Origin: Phylloscopus collybita
Lineage: Eukaryota; Chordata; Aves; Passeriformes; Phylloscopidae
Assembly: GCA_027886175.1 (NCBI GenBank)
Contig: JAJNNQ010000137.1
Span: 1,182,001 to 1,246,000, forward strand
Direction of reading: 5' to 3'
DNA length: 64,000 bases
The notes beneath the pieces were generated by a model, which had not been told where the DNA came from, did not search any database, and saw nothing but the letters and a program-made list of their open reading frames with translations. Below, one piece after another: positions 34,043 through 46,599 of the stretch. The position numbers and the translations under genes are program-made. Every line of letters begins with the position of its first letter. The stretch's first letter is position 1.

Positions 34043-35667
34043 GTTTTAATGGGATGTTCCAGCTTTCAACTGATGAATTTAAACCTCTGTCATGTCTTTT
34101 AATTACAGAATTTAGGGGAGAAAAGCTGAACACAGATTTCTCAGACAGAAACTCCAGTGAGGAGAGCAGGAAGGGGAAATCCAAGAGCTCTGTTCTCCTT
34201 GGATTTCTCCCCTTTAACATCAGCATGCAGCACTCAGCCCTAACGAAATAACACCTGAAAAAAAAACCTCCTCTCAGTTCCACCCTCTCTCTATTTTATT
34301 TACCACCCCCCCATCCTCCTATCAATGAAATCATAATTGCACTGATAGCAGCACAGCAGCAGCAGATGGGCCCACGGAAAATGTTAAATAAACCCCAGAT
34401 TCCGCCAATTCAAGGAATTCAACGTTTCATAAATATTTCTGTCCGTATCACAGACGTGCATTATTTGAGATAGGCTCTGCCTAAGTAGCTCCAGATCAGC
34501 TTATCTTTGAAAGCTGAGGGATTTGGGAGATGTGCAGTTTTCAGCAGGGGTTTTCTGAGGGGAGGAAAAAGTGGGAAGAAACAGGACAAAAAGTGAGGAG
34601 AAAGGGAAAAATGGCAGAATGACAACAGAACGTTTCTGGTCAGTGGCTGTGGAGAAGATAAAAAAGGGAGGAGGAAGAAAGGGCTTGGGGAAGAGACTCC
34701 TTTGGCATTCCCAACAGATCCGTCACCTGTGGAGGGGTCTCTGGGATGCCTGGATTTGTACAAAAATAGGGACAGGAGGAAGGAAAATCCCATAAATCGT
34801 CAAAAAAGTTCCATCCAGCAGTGAGAGCCCACACCACAGTGGGAATTAAAGCAATGGGGATATTCATGGGAGATGAGGTTGGAGCGATGGGATGGGGATT
34901 GAGGAGGCAGGATACAAAATACATAATGTGTAATTCCATGGAAGAGTGGTGTGGGGAGCAAATTCCAAAAGTGATTAACGATGTTCAGCAGAATTAGGTG
35001 AAAGCTGAGGACGTGCAGAGCTCAGGGATGCTCTGATTAAAAAATAACTGCAAAAGTTTAAGATCAAGTTAAGGAAATCAGCCTAAACTCTGAGTCCTGG
35101 ACCAGTGGAGGACTTAAGGAAAAAAAAATTGAAGGTTTTACATAAATAGAAAAAAAAAAATAGAAAAGAAAACCTTCTGTGCTTCTTTACCCATTTAATT
35201 CATCCTTGCTTTAGGATCAGGGTATGGAATATGGAAAAGTAATGGATTTATATCTCAACAGATGCACTCAGCATTAAAAAGGTCCCACACTGGATCCCCA
35301 CCCAAAAACATCCTCAGCGCTCCTTGGATTTACAAAGCCTTGTGTTGACAGTAGGGCAAGGTCTGAATGAAGTCAAGAAAAGTTAATTAAAAAATAATAA
35401 TGTCCCTTGTACTTGATCCCTCCTGCTGTGCTGTCCTCTCACCTCCTTCGTTTGCCATGGCCTGAAGGAACTGAGCACCCAAAAATTAAGTTAATGAGGA
35501 AAAAAAAGGCAAGGAGAGACATCCTCAGGAAAGAACAAAGAGGTTTCCTTCCATTATTCCATCTGAACAGGAAGTGGTCACGTGAGTAAAAAATTGAAAT
35601 TCTTCCCAGAGCTTGGTGAGACTTCAAAGACTGCTTGGAAAGGATGGAAAGAAGGATTGAGAAGAGA
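34043..35667. other. Intronic sequence, nothing recognised
   Basis: A purine-rich stretch (34555-34690, mostly A and G) stands out. No gene or repeat family. Confidence 0.4.
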
Positions 35668-35790
35668 CAACTTCCACTGTCCCAGGCTGCTCAAAGCCCT
35701 GTCCAGCCTGGCCTGGAACGTTCCATGAAGTTGCCCTCTGTCAGTCCTGAACTCCTCCAGACACAGGGAATTCCTCCACTTCCCAAACAG
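35668..35790 (-). mobile_element. CR1 LINE remnant
   Basis: Has 'cttccactgtcccaggctgc' and 'gtccagcctggcctggaac' but lacks the last ~60 bp of the element, so the 3' terminus is missing here. Confidence 0.7.
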
Positions 35791-36036
35791 GATTACTGAA
35801 GATTTTTTATGAAGGTCAAACCACCAAAGCAGGAGGAAAAGCCAAGATCCTTCAATCTGTTCCTGCCCTTTGGGGTGGTTCTATGTGACCTGCACAAACC
35901 TTGAGTGCGTTTCCCTCTTTGTAAAATTTGGGCATGAACTCCTTCCCAAAATACCTCATGGATTAATGATTATTAGGAAAAATAATGAAGGGATGAAAGC
36001 CAGACAGGGGTCCCACACAGCACAGAAGCCCAAAAT

Positions 36037-36174
36037 AAAAAAAAAACACAACCAAACAAACAAACAAACAAACAAAACCCACACACAAAAAAAACCCAAA
36101 AACCCCAAAAAACAAACAAACAAACAAAAACAAAAAAACCCCCAACAACAAAAAAACCCCCAAAAAACAAAAAA
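36037..36174 (+). repeat. A/C-only low-complexity tract with (CAAA)n
   Basis: 138 bases of only A and C on plus, including five or more CAAA units and ACCCCC blocks. Like the tract at 17730 it is U/G in the EXOC4 transcript. It ends about 40 bp before a CR1 fragment. Confidence 0.93.
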
Positions 36175-36216
36175 GCAAAAGCAAAACAGAACAAAAAAAG
36201 CAAAAAAGTCTGGAAG

Positions 36217-36350
36217 ATCCAGCACTGCCAAGGCCACCACTGGCCATGTCCACACGTGGCTTTGAAATCCCTCCTGGAATGTGGACTGCCCTGGGCAGCC
36301 CCTTCCAACACTTTTCCAACCTCTTCCAGCCCTTTCCATGAAGAATCCAG
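36217..36350 (-). mobile_element. CR1 LINE fragment
   Basis: 'gcactgccaaggccaccact' and 'gactgccctgggcagcccct' identify the older 3' type. The terminal ~50 bp next to the A/C tract are missing. Confidence 0.8.
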
Positions 36351-37430
36351 CATAAAACAGACCTCAAATTCCTTGCTTTACCTCCCATTTTTTCACATTC
36401 CAAATAAACCCGCAAATGAGTGACGGCGACAGAGTACAAGGGATGAGAGGACGCTGAACAATGCCCAGAAAAATCAATTTTCAGCTGCTGTTTTTGTAAT
36501 TTAGATTTCAGAAAAAAACACCCCTCTCATAAAGGAGTGTACGTTTGAGCTATTGAGAAGCCAGAGACAGAACATCAAGTTCAGCAGCATCGAGCAGACG
36601 ATTACAAAATATCAATTTATAGACAAGCGCGTTAAATGTTTTTGCATTCAAGCTTTTTGCTTGCACAGTACAAAAGGCAACCGGATGGAAATTTCAAGCA
36701 GAAGCTCGCAGCCCGCCAAAACAAAAGCACAATGCAACTTTGGAATGGAAATTTCATCTCCAATTTCCCACTGCCAGCGCTCACCGGCGCATGAATTATC
36801 CTCTCAGGGATGCATAAACAGGATTTGTTTGATTGCTTTATCAGCTCTCCATTTTATCAAATCTCCTGGAGCAGTGGGAGACATCCCAGGGATATTTGGA
36901 GATTTCCTTGTTTGAAGACACGGCGGGGACAGAAATTGTATCACTCCTATGGAGGAGCAGGGCCTGACCGTGAAATCATAATTAATGCCACAACCATCTC
37001 TGGAGCAGCCGGGAAAGGGACAAATTAGAAGGAAAATATTGCCAGCATTTTATTTAAATGAACTTTGGAAAAGTCTGACATGCCAGGAGCAATATTAGAG
37101 CCTAAGGAGGGATTAGATGGAGCCATTAGAGCAAAATCCAATGCAAAGAGACACCAAGTGTGTCACCATCACTGCTCTGAAGCCACAATTCCAAGTGATC
37201 CTGACCTGCAGGACTCTTGCCAAGAGTCCTGGTTTTCAAGAGTGTTGAGAAGTCCAGCGAGGTGAATTTTCCTGTTCTAAAATCCCTGGTTGAGATTTTC
37301 CAGTTCATTGTCTCCTAGATCCAGCTGTGATGTCCAGGTCACTCAGGATTCCCAACCAAACCAAGAGCCTCCCCCACTCTGGGATTCCTCCACTTGGGCT
37401 GTGAGAGGAAACTGAGGGTGAGGAGCCCCA
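36351..37430. other. Intronic sequence with a CpG-retaining patch
   Basis: Repeat-free. The segment 36540-36935 is described separately. No gene recognised. Confidence 0.4.
36540..36935. promoter_or_regulatory. Candidate conserved noncoding element
   Basis: About 13 CpG in roughly 395 bp of otherwise AT-rich DNA, plus motifs such as tttttgcattc, ggatgcataaac and tgctttatcagc (octamer-, forkhead- and GATA-like). Conservation is inferred, not tested. Confidence 0.25.
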
Positions 37431-37560
37431 GACTCACAAATACTCCGAGTTGGAAGGGACCCACAGGGATCATCAAGCCCACCTCTTAAATAAAAGGCCC
37501 AAAAGGACTCTCTGAACACCCTGATGGTGCCTCCAGAACATCAGCTGGGGACAACTTTGT
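37431..37560 (-). mobile_element. CR1-like fragment (different 3' end type)
   Basis: 'gagttggaagggacccacag' and 'ggatcatcaagcccacctc' fit the 'gggacccacaagggtcatc' CR1 end. The interior is diverged and the right edge uncertain. Confidence 0.65.
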
Positions 37561-37756
37561 CCCACCGAACTTCAAGGTCAGCAAAAAGCAGAGAAAGAAC
37601 TTGATAAACCAGGAATGACACAAACCCAGGGAAAACACCCTAAGTTATGAAATCCCAACATCAAACTTCACTTCAAAGGACTTCCAAGAGCAGTAGGGAG
37701 CTGAGCAAAGGGCCAATGCACCCACAAGTAGGTGACCAATCTGGAAATTCTGCCTT

Positions 37757-37928
37757 CCGGGGAGGCCCTGGAATGGAATTCCCAGGGAAGCTGTGGCTGT
37801 CCCTGGATCCCTGGCAGTGTTCAAGGCCAGGTTGGACATTGGAGCAACCTGGGATAGTGGGAGGTGTCCCTGCCTATGGGGTTGGAACTGGATGGGCTTT
37901 AAGGTCCCTTCCATCTCATTCTGTGATT
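37757..37928 (+). mobile_element. CR1 LINE, 3' end fragment
   Basis: From 'ggccctggaatggaattcc' through 'ggaagctgtggctgtccctg' to 'ccatctcattctgtgatt'. Confidence 0.9.
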
Positions 37929-39074
37929 TATTGAGACAGAAACGAAGTGGGAGGAGAACTTGGTTCTACGTTGCAGCTGCTCCAAAGTCAGTTTTCCTGA
38001 AACACCACAGGGAGCAACCAGGAACTGCCAGGAATCGGGATTTCCAGAATTCCATAAAAGATTCCATGGGTGACAACAGAATCAACTCCTTCCTAGAACT
38101 TGACCCACATTTCCCAGGATAATGATGACCCAGTCCTGGAGAGGAGCATCACTGGGTAAATTGTGTGGGATTAAACATCTCCCAATTTCTACAGGGAATC
38201 CTGAGAAGTAATCCTTGAGAAAGGCTGGAGATGGGAGAAATTAAGAAATACTCCAGGAAATCATATCCCTCTCACCATGCCGAGCCCAGCAGGAATTCCA
38301 GCCCTGCCCATGGCATGTGGGAAAGGCTCTGTTAAGTGTCAAAGCATCTCCTCGGATATTCACAGCTAATCCTGGCAAACCATTCCAATTAGGGGAGGAG
38401 GGGGGAGGCAGCTCTTGTGTCCCTCACGTTTCCAGCCTGGATGAGGCCTGACAGCCCATGATTGCTGCAGACAGCCCCTAATTAACTGTCATTAGCAAAC
38501 ACATGTCAGAGCCCAGGGCCGGTGCTGGATTTACCTCCGGAATACTAAAAACAGCCTGGAATACTAAAAACAGCCTTGAAACGAGCTGGTGAGCGAGTTT
38601 TGTTGTCTTATTAAACATTCCCTACCTCCCCAATTCCTAAACCCTCATGTTTGGAATAAATGATGGATTAAAGGTGTTTCTTTTCCTCCTCCTTGCTGTA
38701 GGCAGCCCTAAGGAGAAGGATTAGAACGCAGACACAGGGGAAAGCGGGAGCTCTGCAGAACCAGGAGGTGACAAAGGAAACAATTCCATCCAAACAACCA
38801 CAGTGAAGGTGGAGCTGAGTTTTGTGGAGCCCCCCTGCACAGTCAGACCTCAGTTCTGTCTTGTTTTTTATTAATTAGAGCAGGATTAAATTAATGCAGC
38901 TCTGTTTCTGCAAGGGCAGCAGAGGAGCTGGATGGAAACCTCTTCATGGAAATCCCGGTGACATCGACCCCTTTGCTGCACAAAGTCACCCAAAGGAAGA
39001 CAAATTTATGGATTTAGATGTGAATTTAAGGGGGTAAAAGAGAATTCTTCCCTGTGAGGGTGCAGAGCCTTGGA
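37929..39074. other. Intronic sequence with a small perfect tandem duplication
   Basis: ggaatactaaaaacagcct occurs twice back to back at 38539-38576 (2 x 19 bp, identical). Otherwise nothing recognised. Confidence 0.5.
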
Positions 39075-39245
39075 CCAGAATTCCCAGAGCAGCTGTGGCT
39101 GCCCCTGGATCCTTGGAAGTGTCCAAGGCCAGGCTGGACATTGGGACTTGGAGCCACCTGGGATTGTGGAAGGTGTCCCTGCCATGGCAGGAGGTCGATC
39201 TGGATAATTTTAAGGTCCCTTCCAACCCAAACCATTCCATGATTC
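39075..39245 (+). mobile_element. CR1 LINE, 3' end fragment
   Basis: Starts 'ccagaattcccagagcagc' and is closely similar to the copy at 20661, including 'gacattgggacttggagc', so both belong to the same young group. Confidence 0.9.
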
Positions 39246-39745
39246 TTTAATATCTGTTTTAGCCCTTCATTTAGCTGCTGAGGACACTTGTGATGCCCAC
39301 AGGAAGTTCTGAGCTTGCTGCCAAGTGCTCTGGAATTCTTTTAACCACTCCCTCCTGAGGGTACAATCAGCAAGATTCCGCCAAAGGAATCTTTATTTAA
39401 CTTTTCCTTCAGCCTTACGCAGTGAAATATTCTCATCCCCTTCTCCAGGTGGACAAGAGAAGTACAAAGGGACTGAGGGGGCCACCTGATGTTTTTCACA
39501 CAAACTCTGTGAGAAAAACACATCGAGGTAAAGCAGAATCCTCCAATGAACCGTGATGGCTTTGGGAATTTTGGGAACAGGTTCACATCCCTGAGATGCT
39601 CCTCGTGTGGGAAGGCAACAGGACTGATGGCTGGAAATGATTCCAGAAAGAGTGATTCCCACTAATGGGCATTTCCAGCAGTTCTCATTAACATCATTAT
39701 TGATTCTCTGTATTTTCTTGTCTTGGGATTGTGGAACCCAAGATG
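39246..39745. other. Intronic sequence, nothing recognised
   Basis: No family or gene recognised. It ends at the target duplication of the LTR at 39746. Confidence 0.4.
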
Positions 39746-40542
39746 TGTATTCTATTTCACTGCTGAAAGCAGTTGGGGAAATGTTCTTCTTTATCTCCTG
39801 TAACTCTGGGAGGAGGGGGGTGGGTGCCTTCTGATAATGGGGCAGCTGTTAAACCAGGTGGGGCAGTGTTTGTTATCTCTGTCACCACCTGTCCTCCATC
39901 CAGGGGGATATTCTCTGCTGATGGACCATTAAGACACCCCTAAAAGCACACATCCCCAAAGTAATACATCCACATTCCATTGTAAGATGCTCCACCCAGT
40001 GGGAGGAGCCAATCATTCCTACCTGGATAAAACTGAGATGTAAGAACAGAAGGCATCCAGCTTCGCCTGATTCCTGGAGGAAGACTGGACCCCATCTCAC
40101 CATCACTGGACCCCATCTCACCATCCCTGGACCCTTCTCACCCATCACTGGACCCTTCTCACCCATCACTGGACCCTTCTCACCACCACTGGACCCTTGT
40201 TCTACAGGATCATCTCTGCTCCACCAGAACCACCTCTGCCACTCCAGGAGGACTCACTTTGGGACTGCTCCCAACACCCTGACCAACAGGGTGTCAGGTT
40301 GGAGCTCTGACTGTCAGGGTTCTCCAGAATTGTTGTTTGTTTGCTGGTTTGGTTGGGTGGTTTTGTTTTCTACCACATTTGTATTGTTAATATTCCCAGT
40401 AAAGAACTGTTATTCCTATTGCCAGATCTTTGCCTGAAAGCCCTGAATTGCAAAATTATAAGTTGGCGGGGGTGAGGGGTTTACATTCTCCATTCCAAGG
40501 GAAACCCCAGTTTCCCTGGCAGATACCTGTCTTTCCAAACCA
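39746..40542 (+). mobile_element. Solo LTR, ERVL-like, with internal tandem array
   Basis: About 797 bp from TGTATTC to AAACCA. The flanks agatg (39741-39745) and agata (40543-40547) are a 5-bp target duplication with one later change, as expected for class III (ERVL) elements. gataaaa at 40026-40032 serves as TATA and agtaaa at 40399-40404 is a variant poly-A signal. No internal region is next to it. Confidence 0.82.
40086..40189 (+). repeat. 21-bp tandem repeat (5 units) inside the LTR
   Basis: Units start tggaccc and run 21, 21, 21, 21 and 20 bp, with two versions (tggaccccatctcaccatca and tggacccttctcacccatca). A partial sixth unit follows. It lies just downstream of the TATA box, in the predicted R/U5 leader part. 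Confidence 0.9.
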
Positions 40543-40547
40543 AGATA

Positions 40548-42662
40548 TTTCTCCTGTGATTCTTCAATTTCCTTTATTTATTTTTTTTCCCCTGTGATTT
40601 TTCAATTACGATATCCAACAGTGCCCTCGTGCCCATCGCTCTGTCTGGAGGAGTAAATCCCTCATTTCTGTAAAATGCCCATTTCCCAGCACATTTTCAT
40701 TGGCGATTATGAACAGACAAGGTGCATTTTGAACACTTGCTCAGCAAAGCATTTCAGGCCATGCTGTGGGAACATTTTGCAATTCTTGCTGGTTTCACTC
40801 CTCTGCTCCCCAAGGGAACTCGGCCACGGGGCAGAAATCAAACCACAGGTGAAAAATGCCACAACTGGATGGCCACAACCGTGAGCCAAGTTCAGAAGTT
40901 GCCTTTTCAAACAAAATCTTTCCGCTGGTTTTGTGGCAGAGTTGAAAACAACTGCAATAGTGAATGTTTAAGATGAATAGGTTGGCTTGTGTGTGAATTA
41001 CAGAGGACTCCAAAAGAGTTTGTATTTCCTGCCTGGTTTCATTTCAGAGTCTAAGAAGGACTTTTTAGGCTCCACACACACGTTAATATTCTGCTCCTCT
41101 GCTGATGAAGTTCCCATTCAATGCCACGTTTCTTGAAAAATGCAAAGAAACATCCCCAACCTTCCTGGGATGAGGACAAATCCTCCCTATCTCCCTCCAT
41201 AATCCCGGCCATGTTTATATTTTCCTTCAGGAGAATGATTTCCTCCATCTGCTCCTCCTGTAGGAGTTGCTTCCTCCTTTTCCTGCTTTCCTGAGATTCC
41301 CAATTAAAACACACTTATCCACGGTGGTTCCCCCAAATACCAAAGGCATTTTGCAGAACTGATCAGCAACTCAAATAAGCAACAACCTGCAGAAGTCAAA
41401 GCCCTAAAGATTTCCCAGACAGAGACACAACCCAGAGGGGTGTGGGTGTGTCGATGAACACAAACCCTACTGATAAATAACAATACTTGGTTATTAACTC
41501 CCTTCTAGAACAGGATTAAAGATATTTATGGCATCTCTTTCCTTTCTGTTTTAGGGACTGAACAGAAATTCGCCCCTGAAATGGGCACAGCATTAAAACC
41601 CCGACAGGGCCCTGGCTGTGTAATGTGTTTACAGCTCTCTGCATTTAAAAAAAAAAAAATTAAAAGCTTGGTAAAAGGTCAGAAGTTGCACAGAGTTACA
41701 TTTTTTCTAGCATGAGAAAGCAGTTTCTTTCCAAAGCCTGAAGACAAATGTACTTTTTCTTTGTCAGACGGAAAAAGGTCTTGGAGGGTGATAAATAGCA
41801 GAGCTGTCCAATTTTGTAATCCAGTCAGAAAAAAACCAGACATCTTTGTGCCGAGGTACAAATCAAACCAGCTTTTTCTTTCTTTGCTTAATCACCAATT
41901 AAAAATACAATATATTATGTGAAGTTGCAGGTAATCTAAATTGAATTTCATTCACATTAAAGAATGCAACCTCTCATTTCACAAAAATGGAGCAACTATT
42001 CTTTTGGAGAGCCCACAGAATCAGTAATTTAGCTGAACTGGAAAGTGCGTGGCTTCTCAGAAAAGAATTACACTGCTGATTGTGTTAAGCAAATAATAAT
42101 TAACACAAGTACATACAGCTCTAATTAGCGAGGAACTTAATTAAACAAATACACCAGCACAGCAAAATGCACAACAAAGTAATTGTACAGCGCCTTGCCA
42201 ACTTGGTTTTTACTTTTGCACAGTGATTACAAAACGATTTTGGGTAGAGAAGAGCAGAATCAGGCTCAGCCCCTCTGAAACACACACAGACCCCAGGAAA
42301 TGATGTGGAATTCCCTGCACTGCCTGGAATTCCCTGCGTTGTCCCATCCCTATTTTCTACGACACGGAAGAGCTGTGCACCAAAACCTTGAAGAGTGCTG
42401 GGTTTTGGGACTATGAAGGAAAATTCCTGATTCTCTAAATCAAAACAACGTAAAAGTTCAATTTGTCATCTTCCAACCCTTTATCTTGTTCTGGCAGCCT
42501 GGAAAATGCACCCTGATGTCGAGACACGGAGTTAGGGAAGAGCTGAAGGTGGAGGATTGTCCAAAACCGTGTCCAGGTGGGTTTTGGGGATCCCCAAGGA
42601 TCTCCCACAATCTCCCTGGCAGCATTTGACACCCTCACAGGGAAAATGTGTTTCTTGATGTT
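40548..42662. other. Intronic sequence with a candidate conserved patch
   Basis: No CR1 or LTR seen in over 2 kb. A run at about 41647-41659. The part 41880-42240 is described separately. Confidence 0.4.
41880..42240. promoter_or_regulatory. Candidate conserved noncoding element rich in TAAT sites
   Basis: AT-rich unique DNA with clustered homeodomain-type cores (caattaaaaa, tctaattagc, cttaattaaac, aataattaac) and no repeat similarity. This composition is typical of vertebrate intronic enhancers. Inferred from motif density only. Confidence 0.25.
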
Positions 42663-42885
42663 CACAGAATCCCAGGATGGGTCAGGCTGGGAAGGACCAC
42701 AGTGGGATCATCTGGTCCCAGCTCCCTGCTCCAGCTGAGCACTGGCACAGAATTGCATCCAGACAACTCTGGAATATCCCCCGGGAAGGAGATATTCCAG
42801 ACAATCAATTCCAGTGCTCTGTCACTGCACAGGAAAGAAGTTTTTCCTCATGTCCAGGTGGAATTCCCTCACATTGAAGTGGAGT
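42663..42885 (-). mobile_element. CR1 LINE, 3' fragment (third subfamily)
   Basis: 'gggtcaggctgggaaggacc', 'acagtgggatcatctggtcc', 'ccagtgctctgtcactgcac' and 'tcctcatgtccaggtggaat' match the CR1 type that ends with 'tggtccaacctccctgctc'. It is unlike the majority copies. Confidence 0.88.
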
Positions 42886-44792
42886 GTCCTGATTTCAATC
42901 CCTGATTTCAGGCCTGCAGATACCAAGTCCATGGTAGCCAGCATGGAAAACTCGGATTTTCCTGGCATTTTCCCTCTGACAGTCAATAAGCCTGGAAAGT
43001 TTGCATGAAGGATTCTTCCATCCTTCTTCCACCACAGCATGGGATAATTCCCAAGGTTGTATCAGTGCTTGGACAAAAAGTGTCTCCAACCACCCCCAAA
43101 AACTTGGAAAGTTCCCTCACAAAGACCACCATGACCAACTGGAAATGGTTTATTCCAGGAAAAAACCCCATCTTTTTCTGAAACACACCTCTAATGTCAC
43201 CAGATGGTTTTCCCACAAATCCCTGGAGTTAAGCAGAGGTTTGCCCACCACTCAGAATCCTTCACACCAAAGTTTGGAAGTTCCTACACCTGCCCCACTC
43301 CCAGCTCTCTCCCATTTTCCTCAGGGGTTTGATCCATCCCTGTGTTTGTGAGGAGAGGGGTGAACATTCGAAATTCACCTGCAAATTCCCAAAAAGTCCC
43401 TCTTGTCCCTGTGGAATGAACTCCAGGGAATTCAGCATCACTGATGGGTCACCAAGAATCTGAAGGTACATCTTCCCACCCCAAATATTCACTCATACCT
43501 GGAGGGACACTTGGCCCTTGGCATCAACACAGATCCTCCAGAGAGGAGAACAAACCCTTTCTGTTGGTTCTCAATCCCATTTTCCCCACACCAGTTTCAT
43601 CCTCGATCTTTTAAGGTTGTAATTCCCTCCTAAATAATTCATGCATCACAGAAATGAGGATTTTGTCCCTGTTTAAATATTTCCAGCCAGTAAAGATATT
43701 TTTAACCGGTAAAGAAAAAGGAATAGGAGGAAGCTCTTTAGGGCTGAGGAGTTGTGGGCATCTTTAAAACAAAAATGCAACCCCCCAACTGCATCTTTAA
43801 TATCTTTTATGAGTCTGTCTCTGAAGCAGCAGCAGCAGTGTTGATACAGCCTAATTAAATCAATTCATCTGTGGAACTTTGCAATGCTTGGACTTTTTCC
43901 AGGAGGGCTCCTTGGAGCATCATTTTTTTTCCATTCTCCATCTCTTCCTAAAATTTCTGAGGTAAACAACAACAACAAAAACGGTAATTTCTTTCCTGAC
44001 ACTCTACAATTACTGGAGGTTGAAGCCCCAAAGGGTTCTTTTTCTTTCTGTTAAATTCTGTGTTTATCAATCCTGCTCTCAGCCTGAAGCTCCTCACCAC
44101 CACTCTTGCTCTTTATTATTTCCTAATTTATTATTTGTATTACCGTGGTGCCTGCAGGCTTTGAGGAGCACTGATTTAGCCACGGTTTCCCCTTCCTTTT
44201 ATTTTTTTTAATTTCATTTCTGGGTGATAAACTGGAAGGTCAGGCTTGCTGCTGGCTTAAAATTCATGGAATAAGGGCCACAGGAGCTCAGGGTGCGATT
44301 TGGAATTGCAGGCACTGAGTTTGCTCAAGGTTCTGGGGGTGTTTTCCCACCGTGGGATGTTTTTATTCCCCTCTGCCACAACAGAAGCACTTCCTTGTCA
44401 AAGATCTTTGGATCTGAAGCAGGAAAGTTTTTTATTTAATTTTAAACTTGTTTTTTTTGTGTTTTGATGGCCACATGTGACATGTCAGCATCCATGTTTG
44501 TGATTAAGAGGCTGGAGGATCTATGAGGAATTTAATGAAATTAAAAAGCTGCTGCAATTAAAGGCTGCTGTCCATGACTAAAAGAGCCCCAACACCCCAG
44601 AGAACTGCAGCAAGAGATGGACACACACATCCCAAAGACAAGGACTCTGAAAGTTGCTGTTCCAGGTGTGTGACATCCACAGAATCCCAAAAAAGATGGG
44701 TCTAAACACAAATAATCCCAGAAAACCACCCTGGTCTCAAAGAACTTGGTTTTTAGATCCAGCAATGAGGATTATGGAGATATTTTCTAATT
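42886..44792. other. Intronic sequence, nothing recognised
   Basis: No family recognised. Short CAG (43829-43839) and CAA runs (43966-43977). Confidence 0.4.
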
Positions 44793-44911
44793 CATGGAAT
44801 CACAGAATGGGCTGGAAAGGACCTTTAAAGGTCACCTGATCCAACCCTTTTGTCATGGGCAGGGACATCTTTATCAGGATCAGGTTGCTCAGAATCCCAT
44901 CCAACCTTGAA
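44793..44911 (-). mobile_element. CR1 LINE, 3' end fragment
   Basis: 'catggaatcacagaatggg' is followed by 'ggtcacctgatccaaccctt' and 'catgggcagggacatcttta'. About 120 bp. Confidence 0.85.
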
Positions 44912-45076
44912 GTAAAATCTAAAGGAGCTTGGTCTGGGGAAAAAAAAGGAAATCTTGAAAATGAACCTCCCAAAGAAATGAGAGATAAAACAACAGAGAA
45001 TTCATCTGAGGCATAAAAAAAAATATTCCCAATAAAAGTAATAAGTTGGACAATATAAACACAGGTGCAGCTTTCT

Positions 45077-45450
45077 AGGGAATCTTCTCCAATTAAATTA
45101 AAACAGCAGCAGAAATGGGGATATAAAACTCCTTTTTATGATATTTTAATATGAGATTGGACAGTCCAAGTGGGTTATTCACCATTATCACTGCACCAAG
45201 ATTCAGCCTCCATCCCACCTGATGGAAACAAAACCTTTAGAAGATGTTTTCTTTCCCCCACTTCAATCCTATCCTACAAAAACCCCCTAAACTTCAGATT
45301 ATTCTACAGAACAAGTTTTATTCAGCAACACCAACTGAATCAATATCCAAAATCAATCAACAGGTTCAGGTGGACCCTAATTTCAATTTTATTGACTTTG
45401 GTGAAAGATAGTGATGCACACCCAGAATCTGGGAGGGGAAATTGCACATT
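45077..45450 (-). repeat. Inverted-repeat arm 1 (374 bp, unclassified element)
   Basis: Reverse complement of 46836-47210 over its whole length, about 90-95% by eye. Similarity starts at agggaatcttctcc and ends at attgcacatt. It contains gatataaaa on this strand and AATAAA in the other direction. Class is uncertain: an LTR or other short dispersed element. Confidence 0.9.
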
Positions 45451-46599
45451 TTGGGCAAAACCCCAAATGTTTTTTTTTTTAGGTTTTGTGTGCAGAGAGG
45501 GGATTCCCTCTCCAGCTCTTGGCCTGGAGTTTTCCTCTCCTGTTTCTGGCTGGAGTTTGGAGCTTGCCCAGATCCAACCTTTCCTTTTCCTACCAGAAGC
45601 CACTCAGTATTTTTTTATTTCACTCTGCTCCTGCAGGAGTTGAGTTTCTGCTCTTTCCAAGAGCTCTTCTCACCTCTTTTGTGATGCTGAACGACCAGTT
45701 CCAAACGAGTCCAGTGTAACATTAACCCTTCCCATTAATTTTTTGTTAATTCCCTAATGAAACTCTTCCCTAGATCCCATTTGCCTTTCCCACAGCTGCA
45801 CCACCTTCCTCCTGCCCCGTGGTTTCCACCTCACCTCACCACCCCCCGCTCTTCCTCTCACTTTCCCTTCTGTCAAAGCCTCTGCAAGAGAACTCCGAGC
45901 TGCTTAAAAACAGCAATAAAACGTTATTACGTTCAATAACTTCCAGCAGAATCAAATCTTCTCTCGGAAACAATCCAATTCTGAAACCAGGATCCGCCAC
46001 CTTGCCTGCAAAGCGCAATAGATTGGGAGCAAAACCAACCTCAGCCGGGGCTAAACCAGGATTTTAACGCTTGCTTATCCTGGGAGGAATCTCTGACAGG
46101 GAATTTAATGCACAAAGGATTTCTGGGATGGGCGTTCAGCCTTTTGTTTCGCCTACTGTGAGCAAACAGACGATCAGAGGAATGGGATAAAAGGCTTTTT
46201 CTCTGGATCAAGGATGCTTTCTGGAGTGATGGAATAGAGGTGATCAGAGGAAATCCGGCTGCAGCAGCGAGGAAGGGATTGTGTAATGGATTTTAAAACC
46301 TTAATGCATTATAAACACACAGAAAAGCAGTTCAGTTTGGCTCGCAGGAGTTTAGGGCAGCGTGGAGGGACATTAGCAAGTCAGAGCAGCAGTGGCATTA
46401 CTGAGAGATCAAACAGAAATACCTTCATTTTGGAGTATTTTGTTATTAATAGTCTGGCTAAAGAAGTTCTAGCCAAGTTTTCCCAAGGAAAATGGGAATT
46501 GGTGGGAAATCTTGCTCAGCAGCGTGGTGACATGTGCAAATCCGTGCTCATGCAAAAATGGTGTTTGGTTCCAGTGCCCCCAGCCCTCACCCAGGGGGG
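45451..46599. other. Unique spacer between the inverted arms, CpG-retaining
   Basis: Unique DNA. 45880-46480 keeps more CpG than its surroundings and includes ccttaatgcattataaac. Because the spacer looks like ordinary intron, the arms are more likely two independent insertions than the ends of one element. Confidence 0.4.
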
